Assembly: GCA_039519185.1 (NCBI GenBank)
Contig: CM076848.1
Location: 31,849,917 to 31,913,916, forward strand
DNA: 64,000 bases
Reading direction: 5' to 3'
Source of the DNA: Astragalus membranaceus
Taxonomy: Eukaryota > Streptophyta > Magnoliopsida > Fabales > Fabaceae
Positions 32,750 through 43,865 of this stretch are shown piece after piece (within the stretch, counting starts at the first letter, position 1; the number at the start of each line of letters is the position of its first letter). The notes under the pieces were generated by a model. The model ran no database searches. It was not told the DNA's origin and worked only from the letters and a program-made list of their open reading frames with translations. The translations under genes and the position numbers were made by a program.

Positions 32750-32778
32750 CTAGGGCGATTGCCCGTGCGATGCACGGG
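32750..32778 (-). mobile_element. Second Helitron 3' terminus
   Basis: On minus: stem CCCGTGC-ATC-GCACGGG, then CAATCGCC, then CTAG followed by T (32749). The hairpin is identical to that at 20918-20934, so both ends belong to one Helitron family and have the same orientation. The body would extend to higher coordinates; its 5' TC end was not identified. Confidence 0.8.
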
Positions 32779-34738
32779 CTACAATTGTGAATTTGTTGCT
32801 AGTTAAACGATATGCATAAACCATTTAAATTCAAAAAAAAATCTTTAATAATTTAACAATTGAGTTATAATATACTACTCCTTTGTGGTTATTCCGTATT
32901 GTTTGCTAAAAATGTATATGAATAAAAATCTATTAATGTGTTCTTTAATAGTGACAATCAGTTATACTGAAAAATCCGAAGGCATTCGTGTGTAGAAAAA
33001 TCAGTTATAGAAACTATTGACGCTAGTTTGTGTAGAAAAAGTTTGTGTGTTGGTGTTTTTTTGGTATTTTGAATTTGGGATAGGCATTCGTGATGACCAA
33101 ACAAGTAAAACTCAGAGTGGCCATCACTCATAGCCCATTATGAAAACTAAAGTTGTTATTAACGGTCAAACAAGCTAAACTCAGAGTGACCATTAATAAC
33201 AACTCATTTTTTGTGAGTTTGATTGTTCGAGAAATAATGGTTTGGAAGCATCATAATATGAAAAAGAAACAAAATGAGTTGTATAAAGGAAGTATAATTA
33301 ACAGGGGTATTGTGTTATTAAAAGGGAGGTGTGGATAGCAACAGATGCTGTATTTTTTAAAAAAGGGGGTGCGTTTAGCGACCCAACCCGTGTTGTTTGT
33401 GGATCCGGGTCTGCACGAATATTGGGCTTCTACGGGGGGTTGTGATAATGAAGCGGAGGGGTGAAAAAAGCAGTTTAGTTAAAAAATAAAATTAGACCTA
33501 GACTATTTAAGGTAAATGCACAAAAACCAAAACCTAATTCCTCTAATCTCACATTGTCAGCGCCGCAACACTCCTCCTCCCTAACCCTAATCCTCTTCTT
33601 CCCCTCACCGCCGCTTCCATTCTTCTCCCCTCCGTCGTTTACTCTCGATCTCTCTTCTCTTCACCGGTGCCAACCTTTATTCTTCTTTCCCTCACCACCG
33701 TAGCCAACCCCTCGCCCTCTTTGCAATCGTCTCACACCCTCCGCAACCACGCTCCTCCTTCCCCACCATTTTCGCGAAGCCTCGTCCCCCTTTTGCCACC
33801 TAGTTGTTCGGTGGTCGTTGGGCTGTGTTGGTGCGCCGTGGTGGCCGTTTGGTAGTGGATGGGTGACGGGTGGTGATTATGAAGGGGAAAGGGCGGTCAG
33901 GCGTGGTGGTTGTGTTTGGTTATGGGGCGATGGTTTCGGGGTGGGGACTGTGGGTAGTTTTGGAGAGAGGGACGTGGTGGTTACGATGAGGAGGGGGTTG
34001 GCGACGGTGGTGCGGCGTGGTTCCTGTGTTGGTGGCTGACAGTGAGAAGCAGTGATGGCGTTTGGCAGTCGTTTTGGGTGGTTATTGTGGCGGAGATTAT
34101 GGCGGCGGTCACCGTTTACTGTGGCCGGAGGTAAAATTTCCTTCCTTTCTCTTTTCTTTTCTTCTCACTGACCACCATTTTTCTGTTTTATATCACTGTT
34201 CTCTACTTCCACCATTTATACCCTTTTTCCTTGCTTAAAAAAGACAAAAGTTGAAGTATTTTATTGATTACTTTGACTAAACAGATGCATGAAACACTAA
34301 TTGCTTAAAATGTTGTTAGAAGCAGCTTGTTACTTGATAGGCAACAAAAAAGAAAAAGCTTCTTACCTTTGAAGTAGCTGAAAAAAACAAATATTAGGGT
34401 TCAAATGAAACCCTAATTTCCCTTTTAAAATTAAATAATCAGATTCTTGTTACCTTTCAGAGATTAAAATGTCTTGATTTCTTACTATGGATTCTGAGAT
34501 GATTCCAATTTTTCATGTTTTAACACTAAGTTGTTTTCTCTTCTGCAAATAAACATAGAAAACTTTGTCTTCTGGCTTTCAAGATTGACTTGGTAGCTTT
34601 TCTTCCTTCTATTCTGCAAATAAACATAGAAAACTTTGTTTAAATTGGTGGGTGTAAAGAGGGGGAGAGATTGTGAGGAAAAAAATAGAAAGACAACTGA
34701 TAGTGGGTGTACTTTACATTTGGGTGCACATGGATGTT
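32779..34738. other. Helitron body candidate with GC-rich gene-like segment
   Basis: No protein is recognised. At 33500-34135 the sequence changes to a C-rich leader-like stretch (TCACCGCCGCTTCCATTC) and then a G-rich stretch (GGTGGTGATTATGAAGG), ending near GGCCGGAG/GTAAAATTTC, a plausible exon/donor. It may be the 5' end of a captured host gene. A 28-bp phrase TTCTGCAAATAAACATAGAA is repeated at 34542 and 34612. Confidence 0.35.
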
Positions 34739-34965
34739 TAAATTTAAACATGTTGTAACAGAACATTTAAACATGAAATTGTAACTGAAGGACAAAATTG
34801 CTTATACAGGTAAATCCCCCTCCCCATTATCATGGATGTTTAAATTTTTAGTTGTAGGACAGCATGTAAGTTGATAATGGGGAGGGGGATTTACCTGTAT
34901 AAGCAATTTTGTCCTTCAGTTACAGTTTCATGTTTAAATGTTCTGTTACAACATGTTTAAATTTA
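34739..34965. repeat. Near-perfect foldback: 94-bp arms, 39-bp loop
   Basis: The left arm 34739-34832 (TAAATTTAAACATGTTGTAA to CCTCCCCATTATCA) and right arm 34872-34965 are reverse complements. I see one mismatch over 94 bp (AATTGTAACTG against CAGTTACAGTT). The loop is 34833-34871. A transcript from either strand would form a long hairpin that could feed small-RNA processing. No coding sequence and no flanking duplication was recognised. Confidence 0.9.
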
Positions 34966-37000
34966 TTCATTTACAGCATGTTTTCATTTTAAAGCATTCC
35001 TAAAGCTTATCAAGTTAATACTACATGTAAAATTAATACCTTCAGAATTCGTACTCACAATAGAAGAGATGGTGAAGCGAGAAATAGTTGCTGTGAAGAA
35101 AAAAGAACAGGGTCTCAAATCCAATACTACTTCACGCAAGCAAGAGATATGAATTGTGATGAACTGATGATGAAGCAAGCAAGAAAGCTGATGATGAAGC
35201 AAGCAAGCAACGCACCAGAAAGATTAGTTGTTGTGTAGAAGAAATAGTTGTCTGCCTTGCTTTTCTTCACACTTGGTGCGTTCTCTTGTCAGATCCTTTT
35301 CTTGCTCCTTCAACTTCTTCCTTCATTTTCTTTAGCTGTGTGCCTTTTCTTGCTTTTTATGGAAAACTAACTTTGTTTTATACCTCACCCTTTGCGAGAA
35401 GCAACACTTTGTGGCATTCTGGCATTAGGACCAACTAAGCCCACAAGACATTGCAATCCATTTTTGGTGTGGTTGAATTTTGAAGAGAGAGGATGAGAGG
35501 AGGGAGACGAGGAGAGTTGGAAAGTTGGAAATTATCTTGGAGGGAATGCAACTATTTTCAGTTTGTAATTTATTTTGAAAGGTCTGTTGTTTGGGTTGTT
35601 TTTGGAGATTGAAAGATGTTGTTTGGGACCACATACATACCATTTTTTTCAACACGCTTTTGGATGTCATTTAATTTGTACAGTGCAAGACAATTAAAAC
35701 TTGTTGAAAAAGTTGATGAAACAATGCTGTGAAGTGTGAATGTAAATAGATTTGTCAAAGTAGGTAGGCAACAATTTCTTTGTTGCTACAGTGGTGTGAA
35801 AACAATCCAATATGCTGAAACATAAGCCTAAAATACGTGGAAGCATGCATGGTAGAATCAGATTTGCCGCTGAAATTTTCAATTCCCGCTTAAATAATTG
35901 TTGCTTCACGTAAAAGTTTGCATTGTTGGAGGAAGAGATTGCATGGCACTGTGCTTATAGATCTAGGATTAATAGGAAGAGATATTATTTTCTACAAAGG
36001 ATGTCATATACAAAAAATATGATTGACGTTGAAAATGTCATATACAAAAATATAAACTGTATATCTATTAATCCTTTCATATTTTTTTGAAAAACATTAA
36101 TCCTTCATAAGGAGAATATCTTTTACACAAATATAAACTATATATCTACTATGTAATCTTTCACAAGAAATATGTCCGGAACAATATAGTTGCATGGTCC
36201 AACTCTGAGTTTCCTCATGCTTTGCTTGCCAACAAGATGGGCTTCAATATCAGTGTCTACAACAACAATGATCACAACCTATGAGTTTCATCATACCTAA
36301 TGGCACACAAGCATCAAAATGAGAAAAAGCAGAACAAACATCATTGCAGTTGTTGCTGCAACAGCAGCTGCAGCTGATGCTACTGTGACAAAAATAGCAT
36401 GTTTCAAGGAAAAATAGAGACAAAACAATATTCCTACGGTAGAAATGCGGTAGAAATGCAGAGTCAAGGAAAAATAGCTTGTTCACAATGATTCCTGAAC
36501 TATGACAAAATGCTGAATCATAATCCTTGCAATAAGAACGCATTCCTGTACTCACTTTCCTTTGCAAAAAGTAAACAACAATGAAGAGACAACTATCCAA
36601 AATTCACACAAACTCATCCTAAAATCCTAAAATACTCATAAATGAAGCTTCTTGTGGTAAAAGAAAACAAGTCACCAAAGAGATAAGAGCCATAACTGAT
36701 ACCAACACAATCTAGCAGAATATTCGGTTCTTTACTTTCTGCTGTAATATTCTGTTCTTATGATTTCAATATGCAGAATATGTTGCAGTAAATACAATTT
36801 AGAGCAGAAAGTAAATCTAGTTTGGAACTGGATTCCCTATTCCCTAATCAGTTCAATAAAATCATTGAATCAATTTTCATGCTTAGAATAGTAGAATTAC
36901 CTCAAATGGTAGAATCTATGAAGGCCAAGATATAATCTTTCTTATCACCCGGTAGCGGCTTAGAATAGTGTACATGTCTACAAACATGAAGGACTCCCCC
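34966..37000. other. No recognisable gene
   Basis: About 2 kb of AT-rich sequence with scattered short direct repeats (AAGCAAGCAAGAAAGCTGATG at about 35170-35210; CATATACAAAAA at 36005 and 36040; GGAATCAAGG-type words). A 116-codon minus reading at 36600-36250 is Cys/Ser/Phe-rich, with no family resemblance. Nothing else is supported. Confidence 0.4.
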
Positions 37001-38476
37001 CTAAGTAATGTTTCTTCTAGCTTGATAATCAACAAACATGTTCATTGCCAAAGTTTCGCGAAATTGTGTCCATTCCTTAGACACTTGAACAGTTGTAACC
37101 ACATCTACAACACCGATTATTACCCCTTCCCTTTGATGATTGGCTAACTCTCCATCGGTAGCGGATAGAAGCTGCAAGTCTTCAACCTCTAAAATTGGGT
37201 CACTCTTTTTTTCATCTATTATAAAATTTTGCAATATGAAACAAGCATTAATAATTCTTATTTGCTATGAAGCCCGGATACGGGATACGATACGAGATGC
37301 GACACGATACGGATACGGGGATACGGGAAAATTTTGAAAACCAAGATACAACACGGCTGGGATACTTTAATAAAAAATTAAATTAAAATTTAAATATATA
37401 AAAACATAAGAGAAAAAAATAAAATAGATAAAAACAAAGATGAAAAACTGAAATATTGTATTTTATAGATATGAAAAAAAAAACCTGCCAAAATAGATAA
37501 AAAAAATCAAACAGAAAACATACGGATGAAAGGAAGAGGACAAGTATGAGTGACTAGTCATAAAAAGTAAGGGTGGACAAGTAACTGAGACCACCTGAAA
37601 TCGTATAATCTGAATAGTCAGTGGCAAAAATAGATGACTTTTTATAGACTAAGATATTCATATTAGTACGTAGTTGCTCAATAAAACATAATCATATTAT
37701 TATTCAATATATGATCATCACATTGTAGAAATAAATACATGTGATCATATCAAGTAGAGATAGTTACATGTATTTATCTCACTCATATCACAATGTATTA
37801 TTTCTTCTATTATTGTATTACGAAAAAACATATAACTTTGTCTTTTAGTTATTGAGGTATTAAAGTGTATCATATATGAGTGACAATCATGTGCTTAGTT
37901 TGTAAGAGGTATCGAAAAAGTATCTGAGAAGTATCCTTAGTTGGTAAGAAGTATCAAAGATGTATCTGAAAAGTATCGAGTGAAACATTTTTTAAAAAGA
38001 ATTAAAAAATTATTGGATACTCTTTGGGTACGTATCAGGTGTGTGTCGGTATCGGATACGTATCCGACACGGGTACGTCTCCATTTTTGAAGTATCGGGG
38101 CTTCATAGCTTATTTGTGTTTTTATATCAAAAAATGAAGGAGTTCTTAGTATACTCCATCTTTTTTTCAATACCCCAAATGATCTTTCAATTACATTCCT
38201 TGCAATTGCATGACGAAGATTGAACAACTCCTTGTAATTTTGAGGGGTGTTCTTAGTAAAAGGCAGTTTTGACAACGTAAAGAGTCTCGCAATACTCGAG
38301 AATCTCCTGCAGACCCTTCCCATCCAGGTAACACATAAATGTACCTTAAATCTGGACCACAGACTCCTAACACATTCGTAGTGATATCACCCTTTCTATT
38401 ACGATATCTAGGCCTATCTTCCGCAGCAACTGTTATAGGAATATGTGTCCCATCCAGTGCTCCAACTGAATTCTAA
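37001..38476 (-). pseudogene. PIF/Harbinger transposase relic (DDE_Tnp_4)
   Basis: Read on minus from 38476: GALDGTHIPI (first catalytic Asp) then RPRYRNRKGD and LGVCGPDLRYIYVLPGWEGS, then SRVLRDS. The frame shifts near 38250 to NYKELFNLRHAIARNVIERS and FGVLKKRWSILRTPSFFDIK (catalytic Glu in ERSFG). After a hAT-like insertion (37265-38108) the C-terminus follows at 37234-37001 with EWTQFRETLAMNMF. The segment with the second catalytic Asp (usual VDAGY) between LRDS and NYKEL is deleted. It would be a cut-and-paste transposase with TTA/TAA preference; this copy is dead. An N-terminal exon may lie near 38565. Confidence 0.85.
37265..38108. mobile_element. hAT-like non-autonomous element (844 bp) inside the Harbinger relic
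   Basis: The ends are CTATGAAGCCCGGATAC and its complement (GTATCGGGGCTTCATAG at the right). They are flanked by an 8-bp duplication CTTATTTG (37257-37264 and 38109-38116). Subterminal repeats of GATACG/CGTATC fill the first and last 80 bp. No transposase. An 8-bp duplication points to hAT. Confidence 0.8.
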
Positions 38477-39274
38477 AAACATTCCAAAATTATACCAAAT
38501 TACAAAAGCTATAGTTACTTCGAATGTCTTATAATTACTTAAACAAATGACAAAATTACCTCAAACCATCTCCATTTATATGCCCCTGAGTCCTCTAATT
38601 TGGGGTCGTTTCAATTTCATCATTTTTACCCTCAACAAAATACTTCTTAAAATTACATCAATTTTAAAATTCTGATTATTTTTTACCCAAACAAGATATT
38701 TTAAAGCAAAGTATTTTAATTACACTCAAAAATTACATTACCCTCTACAAATACCCTACCCAAATAAGATATTTTAAAGCAAAATATTCAGGTGATGCGT
38801 TTGAAGCTAGGCTTATATTTGTGATCTCTAAGGCTTTGGTTGCTTCTCATGAACTACATCCCAACACTTCATGATTTGGTTCTTACTTAGTTTCTCTTTT
38901 TTTTTTTTCCTATTTCGTTCTTGTTGGCTTTCTCAATTTGTATGATTCTGAGGAAAATGTTGAGGAATCATCCAAATCGATCTTTTGTTCTTGTCTTGCC
39001 AATACATATATTCAGTTTCACATGAATAATTCTCTTGCTGCACAATCCAATTCTCTTGCTACACAACCCAAAGCTACACATTCCATTTCTCTTGTTGTTG
39101 TACTCTAGACCAGAGGATTTATGTTTATCAAAACCTCCCACATCTTCAATCCCTTGCCTCGATCTCATCAGTTTGGTCTTGGTTCCAATTTTTATATTTA
39201 TCAAATTCAGCTATTCAAATTCGATTCATTAATATCAACATCAAAACTCCTCTTCTTCAACCCTTTTCAGAGGT
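38477..39274. other. No clear gene
   Basis: The 5' side of the Harbinger relic (an intron with a possible exon CCTCAAACCATCTCC.. near 38560) and then AT-rich sequence. Near-repeats of CAAATAAGATATTTTAAAGC occur at about 38690 and 38762. A minus-strand open reading at 39204-38968 shows no family signs. Confidence 0.35.
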
Positions 39275-39388
39275 GAATGATGAAGAAGATGATGAAGTGG
39301 CATGAGAAAATAAGAATAAAAGAAATTAGAAAAAAAATGACACTTCAGCTCTCCGTTTGCCACCTCAGCGTTTTTTTAACAGTTGGCA
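39275..39388. mobile_element. MULE/MITE-like repeat fragment, inverted copy
   Basis: It is the reverse complement of about 31986-32117 (GAGGTGAATGATGAAGAAGA on plus here). It ends at TTTTTTAACAGTTG, where ATG18-leader-like sequence begins. Together with the left copy it forms inverted arms about 7.2 kb apart. Confidence 0.5.
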
Positions 39389-39500
39389 TATGCTGAAGTG
39401 AAAAACCTTTGCTCGGAGGACAATTTGGTAGAAAAAAATAAAGGTTTTTCAAAAAAAGGTTTTTCACCTTTTTTTTCACTTCAGCATATGTCTACACGAT
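39389..39500. repeat. Inverted pair of ATG18-leader-like segments
   Basis: GCATATGCTGAAGTGAAAAA at 39388-39410 matches 46017-46040 of the ATG18 leader (GGCATATGCTGAAGTGAAAA). About 60 bp later the reverse complement follows (TTTTTTCACTTCAGCATATG, then TCTACACGAT), which matches ATCGTGTAGGCATATGCTG at 46009-46027. The unit could fold into a hairpin. Confidence 0.7.
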
Positions 39501-39576
39501 AAAAAAAAGGTTCATCCAATCTATCCATTAGAATTTTTTTATGGATGGATATCCAATCCATCCATTAATTTTTTTA

Positions 39577-39745
39577 AGGTTTAAATATGTTTTTGTCTCT
39601 GCAAATATACCTGTTTTTCAAATATGTCCTTGCAATTATTTTTTTAACAACGTCCATGCAAAATCAACTCATTTTTAAAATTGCCCTTCTGTTAACCAAC
39701 TGTTAAAAAAATACTGAGATGGCAAACGGAGAACCGAGGTGTCAT
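39577..39745. mobile_element. MULE/MITE-like repeat fragment, direct copy
   Basis: AGGTTTAAATATGTTTTTGT and TGCAAATATACCTGTTTTTC align with 31877-32052 in the same orientation, ending in GAGGTGTCATTTTTTTT. It lies next to the minisatellite array. Confidence 0.5.
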
Positions 39746-39759
39746 TTTTTTTCTATCTA

Positions 39760-39886
39760 GGTTTTGAAATATCAATTTCCAAATTTGCCCTCAAAAAGCA
39801 AAACTTTAAGAGGACAATTTGGTAATTTCCTCAGCCATTTCTTTTCTTAACTTGATAGTTGATTGATAAATTGACTAAATAGATAA

Positions 39887-39930
<44 letters not shown>

Positions 39931-42430
39931 ATTGATTAAAGAGATAAATTGATTAAATAGATAAATTGATTAAATAAATAAATAGATAATTGAGAGGATC
40001 AATAGTAGAATAGAGAGAGAGGAGATTGGTTTTGAAATATCAATTTCCAAATTTACCCTCAAAAAGCACAACTTCAAGAAGACAATTTGGTAATTTCCCT
40101 AGCCGTTTCTTTTCTTAACTTGATAGTTTATTTATAAATTGATTAAATAGATAGATAAATTGATTGAAAACAGATAATTGATTAAATAAATAAATAGATA
40201 ATTGATTCCGTAAAAAAAATAGATAATTGATTATATAAGAGAATTTAGTAGGTATTAGAAGATAAATAGAGAGGAATTTGGTTTTGAAATATCAATTTCC
40301 AAATTTGCCCTCAAAAAGCAAAACTTTAAGAGGACAATTTGGTAATTTTCTCAGCCCTTTCTTTTCTTGACTTGATAACTTGATAAATTCCAAATTTGTC
40401 CCAAAAAGCAAAACTTTAAGAGAACAATTTGGTAATTTCCTCAGCCCTTTCTTTTCTTAACTTGATAAATAAAATATAGAGAGAGGATCAATAGTAGAAT
40501 AGAGAGAGAGAGGAGATTGGTTTTGAAATATCAATTTCCAAATTTGCCCTCAAAAAGCAAAACTTCAAGAAGACAATTTGGTAATTTCCTCCGCCATTTC
40601 TTTTCTTAACTTGATAGTTGATAAATTTATTAAATAGATAAAAAGATAGATAGATAAATTGATTAAAGAGATAGATTGATTAAAAAAAGATAATTGATTA
40701 AATAAGAGAATTTAGTAGGTATCTACTATCTATCTATACTATTTACCCACTACCAAAATACCAATCTTATCCTTTTCCAAACTAAATAATTGGAGGATAT
40801 TTAGGTAATTTCACTTTTTCACATTTTCCAACTTTTTCATTCTCTCACACACTTTTTCACTCTCTTCTCCTCTTTCTTCTTCCAAATCTCTCATTTCTCT
40901 ATTTTTCATACTTTTTTTACTCTCTCTCACACACTTTTTCAAACTTACCATTTACCTACTACCAAAACATCAATTTTATGCTTTTCCCAACTAAATAATT
41001 GGAGTATATTTTGGTATTTTCACTTTTCACATTTCTTCACTTTTTCACTCTCTCTCACATTTTTTCACCCTCTTCTCCTCTTTGTTCCTCTAATTCTCCC
41101 ATTTCTCTATTTTCACAATATACCTATTTTAATTTCATCTATATGTCACATTCATTTTTGCTCTTTACTATTTTAAAAAAATTCAAATTTTGACAAAATT
41201 TTAATATCCGTTTAGTTACACGGGATAATATTTAGGCTAATTAAATCTATCAACTTTAAAATTGTCTTGATTTTCACAAGATAATATTCTGACTAGTTAA
41301 ATTTTGTCTGAGTTCATACATTACCCACTACCAAAGTACCAATCTTATCATTTTCCCACCTTAGCAATTGGAGTTTATTTAAGTAATTTCATTTTTTCAC
41401 TTTTTTAAAACTTCACACTTTTTCAATTTTTTTTACTATCTTCTCCTCTATATTCGGCTAACTCTTTCACTTCTCTATTTTTCACGATATATCTACTTTA
41501 ATTTCATCTACATGCCTCATTCTTTTTTCCTTTTTACTATTTTAAAAATTGTCAAATTTTGATAAAATTTTAATATTCTATTTTTTTTACACGGGGTAAT
41601 GTTCGGACTAATTAAGTTGTTTATCTTAAATTTGTCAAAATTGTCACGTGGTAATGTTCGGACTGATTAAATTTTAACTGAGTTCATACATAAAAATAAA
41701 ACGACAACACCCGTGCGTAGGCACGGGTATACTGCTAGTTAGAAGATAAATAGAGAGAGGAAATTGGTTTTGAAATACCAATTTCCAAATTTGCCCTCAA
41801 AAAACAAAACTCTAAGAGGACAATTTGGTAATTTCCTCAACCCTTTCTTTTCTTAACTTGATAAATTCCAAATTTTGTCTTCAAAAAGCAAAACTTTAAG
41901 AGTACAATTTGGTAATTTCCTCAACCATTTCTTTTCTTAACTTGATAAATTCCAAATTTTGTCCTCAAAAAACAAAACTTTAAGAGGACAATTTGGTAAT
42001 TTCCTCGGCCATTTCTTTTCTGAACTTGATAATATAATAAAAAGTTAGATAGATAAATTGATTAAATAGATAAATTGATTAAATAAATAAATAGATAATT
42101 GATTAAATAAGAGAATTTAGTAGGTATTACTTATTAGAAGATAAATAGAGAGAAGAAATTGGTTTTGAAATATCAATTTCCAAATTTGCCATTAAAAAAC
42201 AAAACTCTAAGAAAACAATTTGGTAATTTCCTCGACCCTTTCTTTCTTAACTTGATCAATTCCAAATGTTGTCTTTAAAAAGCAAAACTTTAAGAGGACA
42301 ATTTGGTAATTTTCTCAAGCCTTTCTTTTCTTAACTTGATAAATTCCAAATTTTGTCCTAAAAAACAAAACTTTAAGAAGACAATTCGGTAATTTCCTCG
42401 GCCCTTTCTTTTTCTGAACTTGATAATATA
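39760..42430. repeat. Minisatellite-like tandem array
   Basis: Units begin GGTTTTGAAATATCAATTTC and contain CAAATTTGCCCTCAAAAAGC, AGGACAATTTGGTAATTTCC and TTTCTTTTCTTAACTTGATA. They are followed by variable GATAGATA or GATTAAATAGATAAAT tracts. Starts are near 39764, 40031, 40279, 40519, 41764 and 42160, with shortened units near 40387, 41868, 41948, 42248 and 42345. The period is about 250 bp, or about 80-110 bp in short units. A Helitron interrupts it at 40722-41738. (GATA)n runs occur at about 39890-39928. No gene. Confidence 0.85.
40722..41738 (+). mobile_element. Non-autonomous Helitron (1017 bp)
   Basis: The 5' end is TCTACTATCTATCTATAC. The 3' end is a hairpin CCCGTGC-GTAG-GCACGGG (41710-41727) then TATACTG and CTAG. 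The insertion lies between A (40721) and T (41739), splitting the array phrase TTTAGTAGGTA/TTAGAAGATA. The uninterrupted phrase is present at about 40235-40255, a true empty site, and a looser one near 42115. The inside has three diverged copies of a TTTACC(C/T)ACTACCAAAA unit (40741, 40949, 41323) and no coding sequence. Confidence 0.92.
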
Positions 42431-42439
42431 AATAGTTGA

Positions 42440-42607
42440 TCGATAACTTGATAGTCGAAGTTGCTTTTTAATGCATTTCTTTTAGACGTCATGTTTATAT
42501 TTTGTCCGATGGAAACTAAAGGGAAAACGTAAAAACACAAATCCAGCTAATGGAATGGTAAAAATCGAATGAGAAACAAAGAGAAAGAAACAGAGACGAC
42601 GGGAATC
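42440..42607 (+). repeat. Truncated ATG18 leader copy before the MULE
   Basis: GAATGGTAAAAATCGAATGA through CGACGGGAATC (42551-42607) repeats at 45620-45676. The two copies were a tandem duplication of about 60 bp. The MULE at 42608 entered the first copy and duplicated its last 8-9 bases. Confidence 0.85.
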
Positions 42608-43049
42608 GGCAAAAAAACCATTGTGGGGCAAAAAAAAATTATATACCAAAATAATACACATTGTGAGTTATATACCAAAGTAGGGCAATTTTTTTTTAGT
42701 ACAGAAGTCGCCCCCTGCAGCAGCGACTTCAGTACTGTGTTTTGCAATTTTTTTAAATTCAGTTCAGAAGTCGCCCCCAGGGTGACTTCTGAAGTGTGTT
42801 TTTTTATTTTATTATATATTAAAATGATAAAAATGTAAATTAATGAATTTAAGAAAAATGGTTGCGTTAATTTTGGTTTCGACGCACAATTCGATAGGAC
42901 TCCGAGTATGAGGTTGAAACATTTCATGGTCCTGAAACATCTCTCGAACGTCGTCGTCATGGTCCTGAGGAGATAGAGATCAAGTACACAATTAGCATCT
43001 ACTTTACTGCTTCTACTGGATTATTCACCATACAAATATTAAGTTATGA

Positions 43050-43865
43050 TTAGTTCTCTAATTCCTTTTTCACCATCTCCAATGCTGTTATTAAGTTATG
43101 ATTAGTTCTCCAATTCCCATTTCGGCATTTCGCCATCTCCAATGTTGTCTTGGCTGCAATTTCCTTTGTGTGCCTCTTTACACTCTTTTTTCTTGCTGCT
43201 TCTGCTTGTCTACTTCTATCTTTTATGCTTGTATCAACATCCAACATATTTCTTTTTAAATCACACAGATGAGTTTCAATCTTCACTGTCTCTAACTCAC
43301 AAGATTTTAATGCCTTTTGTTTTTCATGGAGCATGGCCTCGATATGACGAACCTCTTCAGAAAGCGATTTTCTTTGTTGGTTAAATGCTTCAAACGAAGC
43401 CTCGGTCTTGATATAATCATCCTGGATGTGAGCCAATTTCGCTTTCTCCTCTTCTAAGTATTTATTGTGTTCCTCCAATGTAAGAGAATTTTCCACGGAC
43501 TTGTCTATTTCTACCATAGATGAGACAAGATTGATGAAGTCCCATATATGGTCTGAAAATTGTTTACATTCAAATCCTAAAATACCTAGCATTGAGAAAG
43601 TGGTCTCTGCTGCCTCTCTCATAGACTTGTGCTGATGAGGATCGAAATTCTCTAGATCATTGAGAAGTCGCTGCTGTGTAAATAACACCACTTCTCTTTG
43701 TCTCTGTGCCTTTGATGTTGGTGATTTATTTGGACTAATTAAATCTTTGGAAGCCTCCACATGAGTAATAGTTGAAAATTGGTCACTATTGGGAGTACCT
43801 GCTTGTTCAGGAACAACTATGGAATCAATGATGGAAAAATACCTGTAAGAATGAGACAAAAACAA
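43050..43865 (-). CDS. Captured coiled-coil gene fragment in the MULE
   Basis: A 271-codon minus-strand open frame, entered through an acceptor-like TTCTTACAG near 43851. A preceding exon-like stretch may be 43990-43928. The N-terminal part is Ser/Pro/Thr-rich. The middle is helical (AAETTFSMLGILGFECKQFS, DHIWDFINLVSSMVEIDKSV). Residues about 125-245 form a long Glu/Lys-rich coiled coil (EEHNKYLEEEKAKLAHIQDD, KSLSEEVRHIEAMLHEKQKA). It resembles coiled-coil tails of plant proteins such as MATH-domain or mobile-domain proteins, but I cannot name the parent. It lies fully between the inverted arms, so it is transposon cargo and not a resident gene. Function unknown. Confidence 0.6.
   Translation of the reverse strand: MFLSHSYRYFSIIDSIVVPEQAGTPNSDQFSTITHVEASKDLISPNKSPTSKAQRQREVVLFTQQRLLNDLENFDPHQHKSMREAAETTFSMLGILGFECKQFSDHIWDFINLVSSMVEIDKSVENSLTLEEHNKYLEEEKAKLAHIQDDYIKTEASFEAFNQQRKSLSEEVRHIEAMLHEKQKALKSCELETVKIETHLCDLKRNMLDVDTSIKDRSRQAEAARKKSVKRHTKEIAAKTTLEMAKCRNGNWRTNHNLITALEMVKKELEN

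Noticed and set aside
36250..36600. 116-codon Cys/Ser-rich minus-strand frame
   Set aside because: No Cys spacing of a known family, no signal peptide, no neighbour support; composition follows TGC/GCA repeats.
20637..39570. One giant hAT element from 20.6 to 39.6 kb
   Set aside because: CCATCCAT-type words occur at both places, but no second GGGGTGT end and no 8-bp duplication could be found, so a single element is not supported.
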